Origin: Siphonodentalium dalli
Taxonomy: Eukaryota > Mollusca > Scaphopoda > Gadilida > Siphonodentaliidae
Reading direction: 5' to 3'
Assembly (NCBI GenBank): GCA_032622095.1
Contig: CP136063.1
Span: 69,293,980-69,357,979 of the forward strand
DNA: 64,000 nucleotides
A model generated the notes under the pieces. The model searched no databases and was not told where the DNA came from. It saw nothing but the letters and a program-made list of their open reading frames with translations. A program made the position numbers and the translations under genes. Shown one piece after another: positions 27,366-36,425 of the stretch. Every line of letters starts with the position of its first letter. The first letter of the stretch is position 1.

Positions 27366-28534
27366 TCAGACCGATATAGAAATATCCGCCATACGACTAC
27401 TTCCTGAGAACACACATCTCTGCATACAATTTGGCAAATTTAACAAATGAACAAGATGAGATGTTTTTCCATTGCAAATTTCCATCACCAAAGAATTTCT
27501 TGTTCGGCGTCTGTTGGAACACCAAATATATATAACCAAAATTAGTCCCAACAGCACAGCGAAACTTGACAACCCAGATGCATAAACATGTGTCTCCGGA
27601 AAAGGACTAGTAGTGGTAGCCAATCTGGCAGTAACTTCGTCAGGTGAATAAACAAACTCAGGTATGGTCAGAGCACTACCACTCCTTATAGCTGACATTA
27701 GGGTCAAAGCCTTTGCCAGAGTCTTATAAGTTTTAGAAATAAATATACTACAACAAAGGATATACCGGGAACTACCAAAGATGCCACAAGGAATATCCAG
27801 GTATTATCGTCGGAATCACGTGAAAATAGCCTTCCATCCAGGATGGGATCTGCCAGTGACTTGAAAATGAGTTGAATCTTTTTGGTCGACTCTACCATAT
27901 GTCTCAAATTTAGGTGAGTCTGATGATCACTAGCAACTAATTTTGAAAAGTTGTGTTCGTAAATACGAAAATTTGGAATAGATATCTCTGGAAGTTTATG
28001 AAAAGTTGAATCAGCCGTGATATTTCTAAGTACTTTTGAATCAAAGAATTCTTGTAGCAGTGATAAATTTACAGGATGTTCCACTGATGGCACCAACGAG
28101 GATGTGTTGCATTTGTGCCAACGTGGGGGTACATGAAAATGTTTTGTTTGGATGGAACGTCAACAACACAGAAAGAACATCCCGGCTTGACTGATTCATT
28201 TGGACAAAGTACTTCCAGAGATGGCAGACAGGAAAGTTCATAATCTTGTGTAGCGACAATGTGTGCCCCAATGTTGACATCAGACGCTTGATGGCAATAT
28301 ATATATATATCAGAATTGTGCCTTAGAATTGAAAACTCAGCTATCGCATAGTATGTAGCTGAATGCATGTTCATAAGTTTGAATGGGGTGTTCCCATTGT
28401 CCAATAATGTGGATACACGTTGTATGAGCGAGCGTATTTCTGAAGGTGGAACAACCAATGGTGATAGCCGGCCTTGAAATCAATCCTAAAAATATGTCTT
28501 CGAAACCCTGAATGATGCGTGTAGATCGGCCCAA
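27366..28534 (-). pseudogene. Possible retroelement membrane-glycoprotein (env-like) remnants
   Basis: Several short minus-strand frames lie immediately 3' of the integrase/chromodomain region, the position of env in Ty3/gypsy-type elements. The frame 27704-28096 ends in a long hydrophobic segment followed by basic residues (LIRLWQRL). The frame 27366-27698 has another hydrophobic segment followed by CSNRRRTR. The frame 28069-28458 is Cys-containing. The frames shift relative to one another, so no intact protein is encoded. The family was not recognised. The assignment rests on position and membrane-segment topology only, and an unrelated membrane protein is equally possible. Confidence 0.3.
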
Positions 28535-28575
28535 TTGCCTAATTAGCAGAGAGTAAAGAGTGTCCTCTGTAAATT

Positions 28576-28840
28576 TTAGAGCACCAAGGGTCTATTTAAT
28601 TGCCCATAGATTCCTTTTACTGCCTCGTGGTTTTCCCTGATGGCTTCGTATGCCTTCACGATTCTGAAATCACTGGAAGCCACGGAATGATGAGTCACAA
28701 TGCTTTTGATATTGGCAATGAGTTCGATGAGGTCTATAACAACATACCTCATAGGGCCGTGCCCTTTTGACTGGCTGCTCCTCATCATCTGATGTCAGGG
28801 ACCTTTTCTTACCTTGATTTAATCTACTTCTTTTTAACAT
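28576..28840 (-). other. Short frame with basic N-terminus and heptad-like stretch
   Basis: A minus-strand start near 28840 is followed by a Lys/Arg-rich stretch and two donor-like sites (AAG/GTAAGA near 28813 and GAG/GTATGT near 28750). The frame 28576-28788 contains regularly spaced Ile/Leu (IDLIELIANIKSIV), suggesting a coiled coil. It may be the 5' part of the membrane-protein remnant. Unrecognised. Confidence 0.2.
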
Positions 28841-29189
28841 TAGAGATGACTGCCCTATTGGGTTGGGTCGCTTTCGCTTGCTTCCCTCTACTAAAGGTGT
28901 ATCGCAAAAAGTAATTATGAATTAAAACAGGGGTGATATTCTCTTTAGGTTCCCATGTAGGTATATCTCCATTGGCCCATTTTAGCTTGAAAAACCTCTT
29001 TCCGGATTGCATTCTTGTATCCAAAATTCGTTCCACCCAGTGATAAACATTAGGGGATGGTACCGAGGGTTCAACCAAAGAAGGTGCAGAAGATGGTGGA
29101 GTTCTTTCAACCGGTTGATTAACATCAGTGGGTGGTGGTACAAAGGGTTCAATCAAAGAAGGGCCAGAAGGTGGCGAAAGCAAAGACAA
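28824..29189 (-). pseudogene. Chromodomain of the Ty3/gypsy-like element
   Basis: After a Pro/Ser-rich linker (residues 1-50) comes a chromodomain with VERILDTRM, FFKLKWANGD, and TWEPKENITP. These match the beta-strand and aromatic-cage pattern of chromoviral integrase C-termini, which target insertion to marked chromatin. It follows the integrase C-terminal region at 29205-29740 in the same direction but is separated from it by a stop at 29205. It is therefore either the end of the polyprotein after a lesion or a separate frame. Confidence 0.75.
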
Positions 29190-29204
29190 GGGTAGAGGTT
29201 CAAC

Positions 29205-29711
29205 TTAACTTGCCTGACAAGTAAGATTGTCTTGACTAGTTTGCGTAGCTGCATGCTTAGCTCTCTCCTGGTAAGCCTTCAAACGATTTGCATTTGTGGG
29301 TGAGGTTACAACATTGGTCCTACAACACTTCAACCGATAAGTATAGTCATCAAGAATGTCAGTGATATAATAAGGACCTTTCCATTTTTGTTGTAATTTA
29401 CGACACTGCCCTACTATGAAATTCTCTTTGCGAACCATGACCTTCTGGTGAATCTGGAATTTAGGCTCCTGAACTTTGTTGGCTTTATCGTACTGTTGTT
29501 TGTTCAACTCTTTGGCTTCTTTGATATTTTTGTTACACATATCTTGGGTAATTTTCATTGTCTCTAACCTCCCCATGAAGCGAGTCTTGTCTTTAGAATC
29601 TCTCTCTTGTGACAGCAGCTTGACATCAATGGGCAGCCGCATTTCTTGTCCAAACATCAGCTCAAATTGGGAATATTGGGTGGCTTTACTGGGGGCTTGT
29701 CGATATCCCAT
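29205..29711 (-). pseudogene. Ty3/gypsy integrase C-terminal part
   Basis: The frame contains GYRQAPSKATQYSQFELMFG, the segment following the DDE core in Ty3/gypsy integrases, and then a GPY/F-type module (QKWKGPYYITDIL). It is the direct continuation of the integrase that ends at about 30078, from which it has been separated by a TTAA MITE. The apparent start near 29816 is MITE sequence. Non-functional in its present state. Confidence 0.8.
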
Positions 29712-30078
29712 TAACCCTTTACCCAACAGAAGGGCCCTGTGCCAATGCATTCTCTTATATATGCGAGTCGACAATAGGTCGCCTCGCATATATAAGAGAA
29801 TGCATTGGCTTAACACATTAAAAATTATAAAATTGTTAAAGAATGTAAGAAAAAATGGTAATGCATTCTCTTATATTTGCGAGGCGACCTATGGTCGACT
29901 CACATATATAAGAGAATGCATTGGCACAGGGCATAACTGTAACTATCACAATGTGGTCAATGAGCCGGTTCCAATGATATCCATATTTGTCTGGTTCTAT
30001 TGAGACAGACCGAAGATATTTTAGGCTGTTGAAGCTTTATTTGGCCGGTTTTGACCGGTTTGTTGGGTAAAGGGTTAA
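29711..30078. mobile_element. TTAA MITE inserted in integrase gene
   Basis: The ends are TTAACCCTTTACCCAACA and the inverted TGTTGGGTAAAGGGTTAA, 368 bp apart. TTAA borders both sides, and integrase coding sequence resumes on each side. Inside are two copies, in opposite order, of a hairpin with arms GCATTCTCTTATATATGCGAG (about 29749-29810 and 29860-29930). The same hairpin sits in the MITE at 13801-14034. piggyBac-type mobilisation is inferred from the TTAA target and CCCTTT-type ends. Confidence 0.8.
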
Positions 30079-30964
30079 GAGTCCTGGTAAAGCATCAGGC
30101 CAGTTTGTGTGTTTCTCGTCTACATAAATTCGAAGAACTTGTGCAATAGAAGAATTTACTCTCAACTGCAGCATTGGTCTGAGGGTGGTATGGGCTAGTT
30201 GAAAGCGTTTTGATTTGAAACCGTTCACTAAGCGCAGAAACAACCTGAGACAGAAAATTCTTTTCTCGGTCAGACACCAATTCATCTGTAGCCTCAAACC
30301 TGGATATTATGTTGGTGAACAATAGCTTGGCCACTTCCATGGCACTCTGTGTCCTCATTGGAAAAGCTTCTGTCCATTTAGTGTAGCTCACAACAAATAA
30401 GAGCACATACTTGAATCCAGCAGGAGTTGTAGTGAGTGGTCCCAATATATCCATTTGCCAACGTCCCATTTGCATAGCTTCTGGCTTTATTGTCAGTGGA
30501 ACAGGGTGATGCTGGCAATCCCCTTTTGACATTTGGCATCCACAGCATTTGGCATCCCGCTGAATGCTGGAAGCAATATTCATGAGGGTAGATGACGGGT
30601 AATCACTTCCATCTTTTCTACGAATTTCAGTGATGAATCTTTCTAACCAAAAATCCATAACGGGTAACGGAATTTCAGATGTTATTTCCAGAGGCACCAG
30701 CGAATTCGCCTCTATCATTGTTGTCTCCAGTGAATTTCTATGCTCAGCCCACTCTCGCCAAACGTTTAATCCCCATGACGTTGAGTATCTAGTGTTTCGT
30801 GGGACACATTGGCGGTAACGGTTTTGGAGTTCATCGCCATCAACTGGTGCCGCAAATCTGCTATTTGCGATGGTCGGACTTCCATATGAAGCCATATCAA
30901 CTGTCGTTAAATCCAAATCGTCCCAATGATTTTCAAGTGAAAAATCGCCAGTTGATAAATCCAT
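30079..30964 (-). pseudogene. Crypton/KIAA1958-type domain fused to Ty3/gypsy integrase
   Basis: From ATG 30964, residues 1-135 resemble the N-terminal domain of Crypton-derived tyrosine recombinases (RFAAPVDGDEL, VPRNTRYSTSWGLNVWREWA, and RKDGSDYPSSTLMNIASSIQ). Without a stop, the frame continues into a retroviral-type integrase from about 30560: a Cys/His region, then the first catalytic Asp in GRWQMDILGP, the second in ELVSDREKNF, and the Glu in TNAAVES. A frameshift near 30160 moves the reading to another frame (to 30078), where the TTAA MITE intervenes. No protease, reverse transcriptase or gag is present upstream. The recombinase catalytic domain is absent, so only the DNA-binding-like N-terminus was captured. 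Confidence 0.8.
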
Positions 30965-31230
30965 TTGAAATAGTCGTATTATACCAGTAATCAAACTAAG
31001 AAATGATATTGTGAGCGGACTGAAGCGTGATATACTAATATAAGGTGGCAAATTCATTGGGTCAATAGAATGAGTTTCTTTCAAATTGAGTACTCACGGT
31101 CGAGTATATAGTGAATATGTCGGTGCTAAATTAACTCTGCTCACATGTGATTGATCTGATAGGTTATCATACGTAATTGATATTTTCAATGACAATCTGT
31201 TCCTCGCGGTGCGAATCAGTTCATAAATAT

Positions 31231-31329
31231 GTTATTACCCGCTTGGGTGTCTGTACAAGGAATATAGACCGAGGCAGCGGAGCTGCCGAGGTCTATATTC
31301 CTTGTACAGACACCCAAGCGGGTAATAAC
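31231..31329. repeat. 99-bp near-perfect palindrome
   Basis: Arms GTTATTACCCGCTTGGGTGT... face each other around a GGA centre, with about 48 bp per arm and two mismatches near the centre. It lies at the 3' side of the pX-like fragment of Polinton B and probably truncates it. No target duplication was identified. It may be a hairpin MITE like those in the TTAA elements, but its sequence is unrelated. Confidence 0.85.
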
Positions 31330-31537
31330 CTATACATATACTCTTATAGGGAACTATTGTGTCCAATGAAATAGTTAGTACACCTCGTATAACATTGATG
31401 CATAGTTCCGCTATAGCTCTAACTTGATCATATGATGAAGAATAAATGAGCGCCTTTAGTTGACTTTTAGAATCGGTGGATGCTAGTACATGTAGATACA
31501 AAAAATCCAAATTGTCTTTCACTAATTGACTCGCCAT
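31330..31537 (-). pseudogene. pX-like Polinton protein, N-terminal fragment (element B)
   Basis: From ATG 31537 the frame encodes LDFLYLHVLAS...QVRAIAELCINVIRG. This corresponds in pattern to the N-terminal half of the 122-aa protein at 39798-40166 of element A (CISECCQNILKGN). It directly follows the ATPase, overlapping its open frame. The Gly-Gly and hydrophobic C-terminal part seen in element A is absent, because the frame enters the 99-bp palindrome. Homology is inferred by eye. Confidence 0.5.
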
Positions 31538-32195
31538 TTTCCCCTTTTAAAGTTTTGTAGATAATAGGATATTGTCCCGGAAATATATCGGTTCTCACAC
31601 GGAATTCCTCTTCAGCATTCATGGTCAAGTCTACCACCAGATAACCATATTTTTTTGACATAACTGAATCGTTATAGACATCTGGGAGAAATCGTGTTTT
31701 CCCAGGAAATAATTGTTGACCCAAATAACGTATCTGCGTCACATCACGAGGGCTTTTAAGCAGAACCAGATAGGAGCCATTGAGAGCTATAGTCCTAGCT
31801 GAGGAACCACTTTGAAAAGAATTTTGCAATATTATCATCACAGACAGTTTTTCATGATGACAAGTTTGGGTGAATGCACACTCTATATCAGAATTGTTTA
31901 CTACTTTATGCCCCAAATCATCTAGAATTATGAGCGCGGGCTGACCATCAGCAAAATTTTCTAAAAGTTCTGTACTAGGCATTCCTTCATGGAAAGTAAT
32001 TTTGCATATTATCCGTTCCATCTAATCAAATAAATCTTGGTGCTCTCCGTAGCAATATAGAATCTTTCTTGGTGGTTCATTTTCAATAATTGTTTCTATA
32101 TTTTGCAGAAATTTAAACATCCAATGGGTTTTTCCTGACTTCGTGGCACCGGATATAATGTAACTCGAATTAGGTTCGAACTGTATTACAGCCAT
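31467..32195 (-). pseudogene. Packaging ATPase of Polinton B (FtsK/HerA, A32-like)
   Basis: The ATG at 32195 starts a frame with a Walker A motif (SGATKSGKTHW, about residues 15-25). An in-frame TAG occurs about 57 codons in, directly before the frame 31467-32021. That frame carries Walker B (ALIILDDLG) and sensor-like regions (MIILQNSF) matching the intact ATPase of element A. This family pumps DNA into capsids in adintoviruses and NCLDV. The gene lies 248 bp after the end of the PolB gene of element B, same strand. The C-terminus reads through where element A's ATPase stops. The internal stop makes it a probable pseudogene. Confidence 0.8.
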
Positions 32196-32442
32196 CTTTA
32201 GTATCTATTCTACTAGACTTTCCCTTATAAATTATCATAGAGTGAGCATCGTGCCATACTAGGAGGGACTCCCGTGAGTGGCTAGTATACTATGATAACA
32301 CTTAGTTAAAAAAATATTTGTTTAATATAGATAAATTTATCCGACATAATGACAGATAATATTTCAATACACCAATATATACATATGCCAACACCATGCA
32401 CTCAATTACAAAATGACTCAATAAAAATGTGAGAATAACATT

Positions 32443-34761
32443 TCAATAGCCATATGGTAGAGTGTCTAAATCAGATTGTATGACCCTTTTGGTATACACA
32501 ATATTATAATTTTTGTTTTGTACACGATTATATAATAATGGACGGTCTCGTGCCCTGTTAATGCGATTCTCTGTTATAAACACTTTTCTAGGTGATTCCA
32601 CTTCATCTCGGCACTCTCGTTTTTGTTTCCTAGAAATCATTTTATCCATGACAGAAAAGTTTATAACTTTCGAATTTGTATAGATCAGTGTAAATCCACG
32701 AATTTTGCAGCATTCTTCATCCCTTAATGAACGGTAAGAGTAATTTTTTGGACCTCTGATTGAAAGTGCGTTATGTAATCATCAGCCTTTAGCTCATCAG
32801 TGAAGTCGCCCAGATAATCTCAATTGATACATCAGAACCATCCGGTCTTTTCACATAGATGACAGAGTCTGTAATACAAATTGAACATAATATTTAAAAC
32901 TTTGTTGAGGCCCATGCATTCTGTAATATAAAATGAATGTATTAGTCACACTGGCATATTATGGGTACATTATGGTTATTGCACAAATATTAGTCACACA
33001 GGTCATCAACCACAAATATATTAAGGGGTATGTGTAATGATTTCATGCACCTGCTAGGTCCATTATACAATTAGTCACAATTGGTTATGTGATTAAACTA
33101 CACCCTAATGTAATGACTCAACTGTATCGAAATATAGGACGCTTTCTCCGAGATGATCGAGGGCGGAGTATAATCTTAGCCTGGCGAAACACGTCGTGAA
33201 CACAGCTATGTATATATTAGTTTTGTTGTCATCAATGATGAACTTATCATCGTAGGTATACTGCAGTTGGATATGACTGTTGCCAATGATATGGAAGTCC
33301 TTCAGTTTTTTTGTCTGGTCGCTAATGGCATTGAAGAATTTCTTGGGCTCGCTGTCGTGTATAATCTCTGTGTTAGCCTGATTGAGACGTTCGCCAAATT
33401 TTCCCCAGAAGCTGAGTGATTACAAGATTGATTACTGATTAGTATACATGTATAAAAAATGGGAATTTTTTCAACAAAAAAAAAATCAATTTTTTCAATT
33501 TTGATTACAAAGTGTTTTATACGAACTCACCTATTTAACATCAATTTAGCGACGCTTCTAAGTCCAGGGTTTTTCTCTATTTTCTCACTGTCCAACTGTA
33601 TTCCTTAATTTTCCTGATAGTCATGTATGTATTTAGCTTTATCACTTTCATCATGGCACCAATCTGGCCATCCACTAGCTGACTGCTTCACCTTCAGGAA
33701 TCTATTAAAATATAAGTACTCATTAGGGAACCTCAAAGACACTACAAAATATAAATAATCATAAGGCGCTACTCCCATTATAAAAAAGTTTCATATAAAT
33801 AATCATGATACTAAAATAATACTTACGTGTTTACATATTGTGAGAAATTCCCTCCAGTTCCAGAGATCTTGCTATACTGGCTAGTTTTGTCCCAGTGCCA
33901 CACTTCGTGTATTTGCTGTAGTACATATCCTTTCTCCAATGCCACGTTAAGTTCGGGTGTTGCCCATAGCCCCATACGCCTTCTAATTCTATACACCTTT
34001 GGGCTTCAGAGTGGTCACAAGTTTGCTGATTTTCATTCTGCATACAGCTTCGACAGAGCCCGAATTTCAGTTTCCCATTAGACCTACAAAAATACAGCAT
34101 TATGACTGACATTTATTAATGGTTTCGAGTCATCAGAGCCATAATTTCCCATTGGATCTACAAAAATACAGTATGAAATATCTGACATTTATTAATGGAA
34201 GCATGGTACTCACCTTACTGGTAGAACCGCGTGATACAACCCCCTCGGTGGTAATATCGTCACTTTGACCAGCCCGAAGTATTCTGATATGTCTTTGAAG
34301 TTCTCATATATTCTTTCTGGATGCCCGCAAGGATATTTGGCGTACTTCTGAAAAATATGTTGATTTTAAATAGAATGTTTTTTTCAAATTTAAATTTGTT
34401 TTTTCAATTTTTATCAGAGTTTTAAAATGGTGTGTAATAAAAACAACGTACCACATATGGGTAGAGGCTCGTATAGTCACGATAGAGTATTTTCTCTTCT
34501 TCTTTGGCATCGTAGTATAGCTTGCAGGCATTAGTATGACCTAGAGTAACGAAACAAAGTCTTATGAGTATATGTGATTGAAAAATATGTGTGTAATTTC
34601 GAAACAAGTGATTTTTATTGAAAAACATTTCAAATGTCTAAAAATACTCGCCTCCGAAAAACGCTTCCCTGGGGTCCAAGGGTGATGGAATGTAGAATGT
34701 GGACAGGAATTCTTTCACTTGAGGGTCGTGTTTAGTCTGACGATTCCAATCATGTTCCCAC
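32443..34761 (-). pseudogene. PolB of Polinton B, 3' half with introns
   Basis: This is the C-terminal half of a protein-primed family-B DNA polymerase in seven exons: 34652-34761, 34452-34540, 34214-34347, 33827-34083, 33541-33701, 33122-33411, 32443-32868. Visible are REAFFGG, the PolA motif DYTSLYPY, a CDHSEA zinc-like element, the motif C aspartates split across an intron, and the terminal DTLPYGY. Splice sites are GT-AG, except a GC donor at 34650-34651 and a mutated donor (TT) at 33120-33121. Frameshifts occur in the 33827-34083 exon and near 32815, and an in-frame TAA near 33609. The gene continues at 57188 on the far side of inserted Polinton A. Introns in a Polinton PolB are unusual. 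Confidence 0.85.
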
Positions 34762-35083
34762 ATAGTGAGTAGTAATGGGGGGCACTATGGCCCAGTACCC
34801 CCCAGACATGGGCCATAGTGCCCATGTCTGGGGGGATACTGGGCCATAGTGCCCATGTCTGGGGGGGTACTGGGCCATAGTGCCCATGTCTGGGGGGGTA
34901 CTGGGCCATAGTGCCCATGTCTGGGGGGTACTGGGCCATAGTTCACCCCTGAGGATAGATGTTCCTGTCATTGATGTGACATTTCTGATCGAAAAAATGA
35001 AAATGGACTATTTTTTTCAAAAGGAAAATCTCACTTTGGAAAATATCAATTAGCTATCAAGAGTTTCTTTTCGATCAGTTGGT

Positions 35084-35099
35084 GGCCCTGAAAAGGGCC
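35084..35099 (-). terminator. Histone-type 3' stem-loop (left TIR)
   Basis: On the minus strand the sequence GGCCCTTTTCAGGGCC forms a 6-bp stem with a TTTC loop. This is the metazoan replication-dependent histone mRNA 3' consensus. ACCA follows, then a purine-rich GAAAAGAAACTC like the histone downstream element. It sits 19 nt after the TAA of the frame at 35119-35358. Confidence 0.75.
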
Positions 35100-35118
35100 G
35101 TTTTATTTTTGTTATAGT

Positions 35119-35393
35119 TTAGAATCCGCCACATTGAACTTCTTTGTTCGACAAAACTTCAATTGATTTGTCTCCTCTCCTCATCCATATTTCGCATTCA
35201 CAATAATGCTCGTGGCAAGCGTGGGGGATCCACACTAGAGGTATTGATGACTTGAATCTTGGTGTTGATTTGTAGCCGCCTTTGGTAGCATCAAACATGA
35301 CGATAGGTCGCTGTATAACAGTCGCCGCTAATTCAACCATCAATCTTGATTCGGCCAAAAGTGGTGAGTGCCGTAAGTCTTGTGCCGACGCAC
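35119..35393 (-). pseudogene. TIR-encoded OTU-like C-terminal fragment (left copy)
   Basis: Near-identical to the right-TIR frame at 56594-56923 but truncated at the inner TIR boundary. It contains LAATVIQRPIVMFD and VWIPHACHEHYCECEIW. The pattern (a hydrophobic helix, R-P-I-strand, then H-Y) resembles the C-terminal half of OTU-type cysteine peptidases, with His as the last catalytic residue. The N-terminal D-G-x-C part is absent. Assignment is by eye and tentative. It ends 19 nt before a histone-type stem-loop. Confidence 0.4.
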
Positions 35394-35481
35394 TTGATTT
35401 TTTGCAATTTTTTCTCCACAGAATTGAAATTGTGATGGAGCATCCAGACCAACTGAACCATTTTGAGACATGTTAAAAGTT

Positions 35482-36425
35482 TTATACCAAATTTGTGGCA
35501 GGAATCCAACTGTCAAATTTTTTAGGATAACCAGCCCAATGAACTTTAATTTCTCTAACTGATTTACCAGCAACTTTTCTTGAACGTTTACCAACAACTG
35601 ATTCAATTTCGTAAACTTTATTATCTTTTATATGTTGAATTTCTTTACCATAAAATGATCCTGCGATGTTTTCACCATCTAAATCTACTAATTTGTAAGT
35701 TAATGGTGTACTTTTACAAACTCTACTAATTTTGAAAATTTCTTTTGTCCAATTTGGAAGATATCCTTTATCAAAAGTTCTCTTTGTTTTATTTATTCTA
35801 ACAAAATCTCCAACTTTCAAGAGCTTATCTTTTTTCGTTTTTAACTTTCCATAAAGATTTCTGGAAACTTCAATTTCATTTTCTCGAGTTACTAAAACTG
35901 GTGCCATCTTAATACTTCTATGAAAACTTTTGTTGTAAGAATTCACAAAATCGTGCAAAACATCATTGTATTTCAAAGTTTGATTATGTGTAAAATATTT
36001 CCACACTTTGTTTTCAATGTCCGTTGAAAACGTTCAACTATACTTGCTTTTGTCTCTGGATTCTCTGTTGTGAAAAAATGAATTTTCTTAGATTTCAAAA
36101 ATTGTAAAAATAATTTATTTTTGAATTCTGAACCTTTGTCAGATTGAAATGAAACTGGTTTTCGTTTTGATGATTTGAGAATTTTCTGAAATGTTTTAAC
36201 TAAAGTTTTACCAGTTTTGTCTTTAATTTTTTCAACCCATGCAAATTTTGAGAACACATCAATAACACAAAGTAAATATCTGTAATTGTCATTGTGCTTT
36301 TGCAAAGTTTGCAAATCTGCCAAATCAGCTTGCCACTGAATATCAATTCCTGCAACAATAGTTTTACGTCTGCGAAATTTCCGAACAATTGGTTTGTGCA
36401 AAGTGTATGTTTTTTGCCATTGTAA
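35482..36425 (-). pseudogene. Polinton A integrase, catalytic core and chromodomain
   Basis: A retroviral-type integrase of Polintons. The core has the catalytic triad in QWQADLADL, FQSDKGSEF, and KASIVERFQ (D, D, 35-spaced E). It is followed by an SH3-like region (VGDFVRINKTKRTF) and a C-terminal chromodomain (KVYEIESVVGK, VHWAGYPKKFDSWIP). A one-base frameshift near 36000 moves the C-terminal half to another frame, and the N-terminal part is at 38880-39080 on the other side of a 2.45-kb insertion. The enzyme would join Polinton ends to target DNA, but this copy cannot make a full protein. Confidence 0.9.

Larger units (their letters stand above)
34768..35393. repeat. Left terminal inverted repeat of Polinton A
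   Basis: About 626 bp matching the right repeat in inverted orientation up to CTTGTGCCGACGCAC. It differs mainly by a subterminal array at about 34812-34940 (roughly four copies of a 31-bp unit with CATAGTGCCCATGTCTGGGG), represented once on the right. Confidence 0.9.

Noticed and set aside
34715-34971. Overlapping frames rich in MGTMAQYPPRHGHY-like repeats
   Set aside because: They translate the 31-bp subterminal array of the Polinton TIR. The coding look comes from the repeat period, and the right TIR lacks most units.
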